This document shows, one piece after another, positions 1-5,098 of a stretch of DNA of 5,098 bases. Source of the stretch: Campylobacterota bacterium. Its GTDB lineage: Bacteria > Campylobacterota > Campylobacteria > Campylobacterales > Sulfurovaceae. The stretch lies in NCBI GenBank assembly GCA_011372825.1, contig DSAK01000027.1:1-5098 (forward strand), given 5' to 3'. The notes under the pieces were generated by a model. It saw only the letters and a list, made by a program, of their open reading frames with translations, did not search any database and was not told the origin of the DNA. Made by a program: the position numbers and the translations under genes. The stretch's first letter is position 1. Every line of letters begins with the position of its first letter.

Positions 1-2288
1 ATTTTAGTCTCATCTTGTTGTTTTTGTATCTGTAAACCATAATTTCTAAGTGGCAAATAAAGAGCTTCCTCTGATGTGGTCTGTGGAGATTTTCTCTTTG
101 TTTGCTCTATATTGCCAATCTCAAGTGGAGTAATGCCAAGGATGTCAAATTGAGATTTTTCCTCTTTTTTGATAATGTTTAGACTATGTTTGCCCCTAGT
201 GAGTGCCACATAGAGTCGATTTAACTCATCTTTGGTTTTCTTCTCACCCTCTTTTGTTTTTGCTACTTTATAGTCAGTATCGAAGTTTTCTCTACTTGAT
301 AGATTTTTGTAATAGATATTTTGTATCAACAAATCATCATTGTAGTCATAAATAAATCTATTTTTATCAGTATTCTCTTTATTGAACCTATCTAGCACTA
401 TCACGTGGGGAAATTCAAGCCCTTTAGAGCTATGTATAGTCATGATGGTAATCCCATGTTTCTCTTTTTTTGCTATTGGGATATCACTAGTTTTAAACTC
501 TCTCAAAAAAGTATCTATATCTTGATATTGCGAAGCAAACTCTAGCAACTTCAAACAGTTGATATCAAGATAACCAAAATCAGACAATAATCTATCTACA
601 ACCTCAAGTGGACTAAGAGAGTTATCAAACCATGAGAAATCAACCTCTTGCAAACTTTTTTGACTCATCTCAAGCAATGGGGCAATATCTATAAACTCAC
701 CTCCAAGGAGATACTCAACTCCGCTTACAATAGAGGCGATATAAGAGAGATGAGATATAGAACTTGAAGTGTGTAGCATAGTAGGGATTGCTAAATTTTT
801 GCACTCTTGTTGTAGCACCATCCCCTCGTGATTGGTATTGACTAAAAAAGCAATATCATCCACATCTACCCCTTGGCTTAGGATAGATTTCGCCTTGTTT
901 GTTGCTTCTTTTATTAGATTTTCATCATCTGTATTTACAACACTCACATAGCCACCATTTTGTGATTTGCTATGCTGCTTGACATAATCATCCATTTTCC
1001 CATCAAACCAGCTATTGACCTGAGCTATGATGCGGCTATCACTTCGATAGTTTGTATCCATACCTTCTATAATGATACCATACTTCTTAGAAACCATACC
1101 AAACACATTCTCCTCTCCCCCTCGAAAGCGGTATAAAGACTGTTTGGTATCTCCAACTAAAAAAAGCGATTTAAACTCATGCACCCCTTGACCTGAAACA
1201 ATCTCTTCAAGCATTGGAGCTAAGAGCAATGATTGCAATATAGAGGTATCTTGAAACTCATCAATCAATATATGTTTAAATTTCGTATCAAGCTTAAAAT
1301 ATATAAAATCTTTATTTATATGCTCACTTAAAAGTCTATAAGTGTATTGTGCCACATCACCAAAACTCAAGAGCGAGCTTCTTTTTATCTCCACATCAAT
1401 ACTATTTTTGTAGCTTTGGAACACTTCAAAGAGTAGATAGAGAAAATTGCCTTCATTGATTTTAAGATACTTTCCAATTAGCTCCTTTAACTCCTCGTAA
1501 TAGTCTTGTAGATATTGATGGGTGGAGGTGATTTTTGTAAACCATGAATGGTCCCCCAAATAAACATGATTAAATAGCTTTTTTTTAGCAAACTCCTCTA
1601 TATTTTTACAATCAAATTGGTTTATCTCCCTTTTGTTTGCATTGGCTTGTATGAGCTTTTTTTGCATTGATAATGCTTTGGTTTTTATCTCCTCTTCTAT
1701 AGCGCTAGTGTCCTCAAAATTGTAAGACAAATCTAAAAAAAGCGGACTTATCTCATAAAAAGACTCGAGTTTTGATGTGATGCTCGATAGATTTGTACTT
1801 GCAAGCTCCAAAGATAGATTTACTAACACATCAATCAATTCCTTTTTGTGAAGCTCGTCTAAAAAAAGCTTCTCTATCTTTGAGAAATCTTTTTCTTTGA
1901 TAACTTCAAAATCAGGATCAATCCCAATAGACAAAGAGCTTGAACGCAAGATAGAGCCAAAAAAGCTATCTAATGTTGAGATGTGATTTGTGGTACTCAA
2001 AAAATGCTGCAACACATCATGGTGTTTTTCAAAAAGCATCTCTTTTGAGAGTCCTGTAACCTCTGATACTTTAGAAACAAAATCGCTATTTTTCTCCTCC
2101 TTGAAGCCCAATAAATATCCTAAGATCCTCTCACTCATCTCACCAGCAGCCTTATTTGTAAAAGTAACTGCTAAGATATTTTTTGGAGATGCTCCCTTAA
2201 AAAGCAAAGAGAGATATCTAACACTAAGGGCAAATGTTTTTCCACTTCCAGCACTTGCTAGATATCCATAAAATGGTACAAAACTCAT
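1..2288 (-). CDS. addA: AddA, helicase-nuclease subunit of AddAB (UvrD/RecB-like SF1 helicase), 3' end cut by window edge
   Basis: This is the ATP-driven motor subunit of AddAB, which unwinds and trims broken DNA ends in the cytoplasm for RecA-dependent repair. The frame is open from the ATG at 2286-2288 to position 1, giving 762 codons with no stop. All SF1A helicase motifs are in order: Walker A GSGKT (14-18), motif Ia TFTNKAA (about 43-49), Walker B DEFQD (343-347) followed by TS, motif III VGDTKQ (378-383) with RFRGG (387-391), motif IV NYRSD (413-417), motif V TIHSSKGLEF (617-626), and motif VI RLYVALTRGK (691-700) with the arginine finger. Family members in Campylobacterota are roughly 900 residues or more and end in a PD-(D/E)XK nuclease, so that domain should lie beyond the left edge. 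The start overlaps the addB stop (ATGA), which suggests translational coupling, and a purine-rich Shine-Dalgarno sits 7 bases upstream. The gene is intact as far as it can be seen. Databases may call it RecB-like helicase; the pairing with addB favours AddA. Confidence 0.95.
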   Translation of the reverse strand, partial: MSFVPFYGYLASAGSGKTFALSVRYLSLLFKGASPKNILAVTFTNKAAGEMSERILGYLLGFKEEKNSDFVSKVSEVTGLSKEMLFEKHHDVLQHFLSTTNHISTLDSFFGSILRSSSLSIGIDPDFEVIKEKDFSKIEKLFLDELHKKELIDVLVNLSLELASTNLSSITSKLESFYEISPLFLDLSYNFEDTSAIEEEIKTKALSMQKKLIQANANKREINQFDCKNIEEFAKKKLFNHVYLGDHSWFTKITSTHQYLQDYYEELKELIGKYLKINEGNFLYLLFEVFQSYKNSIDVEIKRSSLLSFGDVAQYTYRLLSEHINKDFIYFKLDTKFKHILIDEFQDTSILQSLLLAPMLEEIVSGQGVHEFKSLFLVGDTKQSLYRFRGGEENVFGMVSKKYGIIIEGMDTNYRSDSRIIAQVNSWFDGKMDDYVKQHSKSQNGGYVSVVNTDDENLIKEATNKAKSILSQGVDVDDIAFLVNTNHEGMVLQQECKNLAIPTMLHTSSSISHLSYIASIVSGVEYLLGGEFIDIAPLLEMSQKSLQEVDFSWFDNSLSPLEVVDRLLSDFGYLDINCLKLLEFASQYQDIDTFLREFKTSDIPIAKKEKHGITIMTIHSSKGLEFPHVIVLDRFNKENTDKNRFIYDYNDDLLIQNIYYKNLSSRENFDTDYKVAKTKEGEKKTKDELNRLYVALTRGKHSLNIIKKEEKSQFDILGITPLEIGNIEQTKRKSPQTTSEEALYLPLRNYGLQIQKQQDETK

Positions 2289-4621
2289 AGATATTCCCCT
2301 CTCTTGCACATGAGTCTAAATTCGCAATATTTACACACATTTAAATCCTCACACTTTGCATTGACAAAAGATTTTACTTCCAATAGCTCATTTATCACAT
2401 CAAAAAATCTCTTATCTTTCTCTTCAAATTTTTTCACTTCATCAAAGTATCCGCCATCAAAGACTCGAATATAAGCAAATTGTAGATTTTTATATTTGTT
2501 TTCAAGTATTGCTTTGTAGATATTCATCTGAAAATCAGTTTGAGTTTCAAGATTTTTAGATTTATTCTCTTTGTTTGTTTTGCTAGTTTTATAATCTATC
2601 ACATAGGTGCCAACACTCTCTTGGTCTATCCTGTCACATCTTCCCTCAAAGCGCAACCCCTCTATCGTCCCTTCTATTTTTGTTTCGGTTGCTATAACTC
2701 TCCAGCCGTTATTAAAATGCGCTACTTGATTTGCAACAAAACTTGCAAGCATTTTCTCATAAACTAATTTTTGATAAATACTACGAGGAGAATCATCAAG
2801 CATATCCTCTAGTACTGTTGATATTTTTTCGGACAGGTTCTCTTTTTCTAAGAAAAACTGTTCTTCTTGAAAAACTCTCTCTAAAACCCTGTGAATAAAT
2901 ACCCCTTGATTCTCCTCTTGACTCTTTTTTTGTTTTATCTCTTTTATGTATTTGTAGTAGTATTTTCGCTTGCACTCAAGAAAAATTTTCAATCTTGATG
3001 ACGACCAAATAACACCAAAAGGGTCAAAAGAGACTTCAATATCCTCTATGGGAGCTTCTATGAAGTCGTTATCGTAAAGTAGTTTCCAAGATGGGCTAAG
3101 ATGTAAGACTTGCTGATGTTGCAATTCATACAAAAACCTTGAGGGTTGCCTCCCATTTGCGGTACAATAGATGATAGAAACATGAGTGGCTCTTTGGATA
3201 ATATTTGCATAGAGTTGTTTTTGAAATACTTCTTTGTCGCTAATTGTTGGAAGTGATGCAAACTCCCTTACATTTGTATTGAGGAAATTGTCTTTTGCTG
3301 GAATTGAGGGGATGATATCTTCGTTGAAATCTATGACAACAACCCCTTCAAAGGCTATATTCCTACTCTCAAGTGCATCTATAACTGTGATCTTTCCCCC
3401 TTTTGTGTCATCCAAAGTGATACTAGACAATCCATGAAGCCATAGATGAAGCCACTCTTTATAGCTTAAGTTGTAATGTTCAAAAACCATCGATATTCTG
3501 ATATAAAGTTGAGCTATCTTTTCATTTTTTTGATTATGGTTTTGTTCGAGTGGATACTCAAAAAAACTACCTTGTTGCAAAAAATCAAAAAACTCTCCAC
3601 AAGAGACTATTTGTTGACAATCAAATCTTCTATCAACACTATATCCATATCCAATCATTCGTTGGTAATCGTGCACATCCCCACTCTTCCAAAACTCTTC
3701 AAGCGATTTAAGTGCTTTGTATACTTTTTCGTTTCGATAGTCAAAACCCATAACAAAGTTTAAATTATGGTGTCTATCAAAAAGTCTAAGTGCGTCTTTG
3801 ATCTCTTCATCGGGCACAATAAGAGCTATTTTCTCAGGCTCTATACCACTGTCAACCATTTTTTGAATCTCAACAAAAGCTATACTAAACTGCTCAAATC
3901 TCTCTTGCGTTGCAAATACATCTATTTTAGTATCTGAAACTATTGGATCTTGTTTGAGTATCGATTTATTTGAAAAATCTATCTTCAAACTTTTATCGCT
4001 TGGCAAAGTTAGCCCATAGTCTAAAAATCTCTGCTCCATTTTTTTGGTATATTTACTTGTTTGAAAATAAAGCACCACTCTAGTGATTTGTGAAATTTTT
4101 TCTATCAATTCAAATTCAAAATTGTTCAAATATCCCTCTAGATAGATTTCAATCTCGTCAAATCCTGCAATAAATTTTTCATTGATTGTGTATGTTTTAG
4201 GTAGCAGAAATCTATCAGTTAATCCTTTTTCATGAAGAAGATTTTGATACTCTATAAAAAGTGCTTCTAGGATATTTAAGTGCTCATCAAACTCCCCATA
4301 GGTATCTGAATAACGCAAGTTTTCAAAATCTACACCCTCCCATGCTAACTCTTCAAAAAACTTAAAAATAGCGTCACTTTGAGTAAAAAAATGTAGCAAA
4401 TCTAGATTGTATTGCAATTTTTCGAATTGGTGTTTTTTGATGATTTCACGAAGTAAAAAAATCCTCTCATAACTATCAACTTGAACTTTATGAGGAACTA
4501 TTGTGCAACGCAACTCAAATTCACCCATGGGGATAAATTGTGGCAAAAAAGAATTTTTATCTCTATATGTGTCTGTAGCAGCCCTTATGGCTCTTTGGGT
4601 AGGATATACGATTAGTTTCAT
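2285..4621 (-). CDS. addB: AddB, nuclease subunit of AddAB with inactive helicase fold and Fe-S staple
   Basis: The 778-residue protein is the AddB partner of AddA, cutting one strand during resection of double-strand breaks in the cytoplasm. The N-terminus (MKLIVYPTQR) has the usual compact start of Campylobacterota AddB. No GxxxxGK(S/T) Walker A occurs anywhere, so the helicase fold should not hydrolyse ATP. Residues 411-439 keep a motif V-like AddB/RecC signature (LESR, then IAFEGVVVID, then NEDIIP). The C-terminal RecB-type PD-(D/E)XK nuclease shows H577 (GVFIH), D663 (GRCDRID), D676 and K678 (IDYK) and the Q698/Y702 QxxxY motif. Four cysteines match the AddB iron-sulfur staple: C550 before the nuclease, then C763, C766 and C772 spaced C-x2-C-x5-C at the very end. 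Bacillus AddB is about 1,160 residues, so this is the short form. The ATG has no Shine-Dalgarno, and an extended -10 box just upstream suggests a leaderless transcript. The stop overlaps the addA start by 2 bases. Databases may list it only as a PD-(D/E)XK nuclease family protein. Confidence 0.93.
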   Translation of the reverse strand: MKLIVYPTQRAIRAATDTYRDKNSFLPQFIPMGEFELRCTIVPHKVQVDSYERIFLLREIIKKHQFEKLQYNLDLLHFFTQSDAIFKFFEELAWEGVDFENLRYSDTYGEFDEHLNILEALFIEYQNLLHEKGLTDRFLLPKTYTINEKFIAGFDEIEIYLEGYLNNFEFELIEKISQITRVVLYFQTSKYTKKMEQRFLDYGLTLPSDKSLKIDFSNKSILKQDPIVSDTKIDVFATQERFEQFSIAFVEIQKMVDSGIEPEKIALIVPDEEIKDALRLFDRHHNLNFVMGFDYRNEKVYKALKSLEEFWKSGDVHDYQRMIGYGYSVDRRFDCQQIVSCGEFFDFLQQGSFFEYPLEQNHNQKNEKIAQLYIRISMVFEHYNLSYKEWLHLWLHGLSSITLDDTKGGKITVIDALESRNIAFEGVVVIDFNEDIIPSIPAKDNFLNTNVREFASLPTISDKEVFQKQLYANIIQRATHVSIIYCTANGRQPSRFLYELQHQQVLHLSPSWKLLYDNDFIEAPIEDIEVSFDPFGVIWSSSRLKIFLECKRKYYYKYIKEIKQKKSQEENQGVFIHRVLERVFQEEQFFLEKENLSEKISTVLEDMLDDSPRSIYQKLVYEKMLASFVANQVAHFNNGWRVIATETKIEGTIEGLRFEGRCDRIDQESVGTYVIDYKTSKTNKENKSKNLETQTDFQMNIYKAILENKYKNLQFAYIRVFDGGYFDEVKKFEEKDKRFFDVINELLEVKSFVNAKCEDLNVCKYCEFRLMCKRGEYL
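2296..2304 (-). promoter_or_regulatory. Shine-Dalgarno of addA inside the addB 3' end
   Basis: On the minus strand AGAGAGGGG lies 7 bases before the addA ATG. It falls within the last codons of addB. Together with the ATGA stop/start overlap it supports this addA start and allows both reinitiation by ribosomes finishing addB and independent loading. The contrast with addB, which has no such site, is notable. Confidence 0.75.
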
Positions 4622-4627
4622 ACAAGA

Positions 4628-4662
4628 AGTATAGCATGAAGAATCAAAAAAAATAGAAAAAA
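4628..4662 (-). promoter_or_regulatory. Extended -10 promoter for addB, with upstream T-tracts and probable leaderless start
   Basis: On the minus strand TGCTATACT (4628-4636) fits the extended -10 pattern TGnTATAnT. Only six bases, TCTTGT, separate the hexamer from the addB ATG. A start at the usual 7 bases after the hexamer therefore falls on the A of the ATG at 4621. There is no TTGACA-like -35. Instead a T8 tract (4646-4653) and a T6 tract (4657-4662) lie 11 bases apart, about one helical turn. This resembles the periodic T-rich upstream regions known from Campylobacter and Helicobacter housekeeping promoters. Promoter identity and start position are inferred from sequence alone. Confidence 0.65.
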
Positions 4663-4677
4663 TGATAAATTGGCATA

Positions 4678-4708
4678 AAGCCTACAAGAGAAATTACTCT
4701 TGTAGCTT
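4678..4708 (-). terminator. Probable intrinsic terminator of the fixH-like gene, overlapping its stop codon
   Basis: A perfect 9-bp inverted repeat (4682-4690 with 4697-4705, CTACAAGAG/CTCTTGTAG) is extended by three more pairs (4678-4680 with 4706-4708) across one bulged C at 4681, leaving a 6-base loop. The upstream arm encodes the last residues of the FixH-like protein and the TAA stop is in the loop. After the stem the minus-strand transcript runs TTTATGCC, and stronger U-tracts (U6 and U8) come about 15 to 30 bases later. The immediate U-run is therefore weak. Termination may be partial, or the hairpin may mainly protect the mRNA 3' end. Confidence 0.55.
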
Positions 4709-5098
4709 GAGATATGCTGGAGTTTGGTAAAAACCTACACTATCTCCAATTTTAGCACGAAATACAAGGGTGTATCTTCCTTCTTTTGTTATGTTTACCT
4801 CTGAGGTGACATATCCTCTATCTGGAACATAAGCAACATCCACCATCGTATCATCTACTTGTGTATGTGGTCTTGTGAGCATAAATGTGACATTTGCATC
4901 TTCTATCATGCCACCTGACTTATCAGTGATTGTGTAGTGAAATTGATTGATACCCTCTTTTAACTCTATAATGCCCTCTTGTTTAATCTTTGAATGAGGA
5001 TTGATCTCATCTGTAAATGGGGTAGTATCAATAATGTTAATCTTGTATTGCATATCAAACAACTCTTGACTAGCAACAATTTCGTTGATATTTTTATC
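4694..5098 (-). CDS. fixH: FixH/CcoH-like cbb3 oxidase assembly protein, 5' end cut by window edge
   Basis: The last 134 codons are present, ending in TAA at 4694-4696. The frame stays open to the right edge. An internal TTG at 5060-5062 could be read as a start, but the codons upstream of it (DKNINEIVASQELFD) are typical of the segment that follows the membrane anchor in FixH proteins, so the true start is outside the window. FixH/CcoH proteins have one N-terminal transmembrane helix and a periplasmic beta-sandwich, and assist maturation of cbb3-type cytochrome c oxidase. Visible here is the beta-sandwich part: LKEGINQFHYTITDKSGG, then the strand VTFMLTRPH, an acidic DD pair, and a final GRYTLVFRA strand ending near YLKLQE. 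No cysteine or obvious metal motif is present in this part. The FixH assignment rests on recognised sequence pattern and neighbourhood; a related YtkA-like periplasmic protein is the main alternative. A hairpin overlapping its stop suggests that the upstream operon ends here. Confidence 0.75.
   Translation of the reverse strand, partial: DKNINEIVASQELFDMQYKINIIDTTPFTDEINPHSKIKQEGIIELKEGINQFHYTITDKSGGMIEDANVTFMLTRPHTQVDDTMVDVAYVPDRGYVTSEVNITKEGRYTLVFRAKIGDSVGFYQTPAYLKLQE

Noticed and set aside
1578..1586. In-frame A AAA AAG slippery heptamer in addA, where a -1 shift would reach a TAA almost at once (AddA of about 240 residues).
   Set aside because: The same heptamer also occurs in frame in addB (around 2924-2932) and is expected by chance in AT-rich, lysine-rich genes. 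I saw no convincing stimulatory stem or upstream Shine-Dalgarno-like element.
1990..2271. Plus-strand open frame of 93 codons opposite addA.
   Set aside because: It lies wholly antisense to the well-supported motif I to Ia region of addA and has no recognisable domain or Shine-Dalgarno.
3058..3261. Minus-strand open frame of 67 codons in another frame within addB.
   Set aside because: It overlaps the conserved AddB motif V-like region, whose own frame is clearly coding. No family resemblance is seen.
3476..3763. Plus-strand open frame of 95 codons with hydrophobic stretches opposite addB.
   Set aside because: It is a shadow of addB. The hydrophobic look comes from reverse-complemented lysine and glutamate codons, and nothing upstream resembles a promoter or ribosome site.
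4646..4662. A8 and A6 homopolymers near the addB promoter as possible phase-variation tracts.
   Set aside because: They are short A/T runs of the kind common in this composition. Contingency tracts in Campylobacterota are usually longer G/C runs. They are better explained as T-rich promoter or terminator elements.

Overview
The window is AT-rich and fully occupied by three genes on the minus strand. The order in the direction of transcription is a FixH/CcoH-like cytochrome oxidase assembly protein (running off the right edge), addB, and addA (running off the left edge). The strong A/T bias, the Lys/Ile/Phe/Asn-rich proteins, the compact AddB of 778 residues, the extended -10 promoter behind T-tracts, and a FixH-type gene beside addB-addA all point to Campylobacterota, most like a Sulfurimonas, Arcobacter or Sulfurovum type organism. 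The genus is inferred and is not proven by the sequence.

Layout. Positions 4694-5098 hold the last 134 codons of the FixH-like protein. Its stop codon lies in the loop of a hairpin (4678-4708) that is probably its terminator. A 72-base gap (4622-4693) follows, with two T-tracts and a near-consensus extended -10 box. The spacing of that box puts the predicted transcription start on the addB ATG, so addB looks leaderless. addB fills 2285-4621. Its TGA overlaps the ATG of addA (ATGA), which has a good Shine-Dalgarno of its own inside addB. addA is open without interruption from 2288 to position 1. All helicase motifs are present, and the C-terminal nuclease domain falls outside the window.

Function. 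AddA and AddB form the AddAB helicase-nuclease, the RecBCD counterpart that resects double-strand breaks and prepares the 3' strand for RecA. AddA supplies the ATP-driven helicase and, in the family, one nuclease. AddB supplies an inactivated helicase fold, which in the family scans for Chi, plus a second nuclease held by an iron-sulfur staple whose four cysteines are all visible here. The FixH-like neighbour belongs to assembly of cbb3-type cytochrome c oxidase and is probably the end of a separate upstream respiratory operon.

Nothing in the window looks like a mobile element, CRISPR array, RNA gene or unknown system. The most interesting points are regulatory: the apparently leaderless addB and the compact terminator/promoter junction before it.
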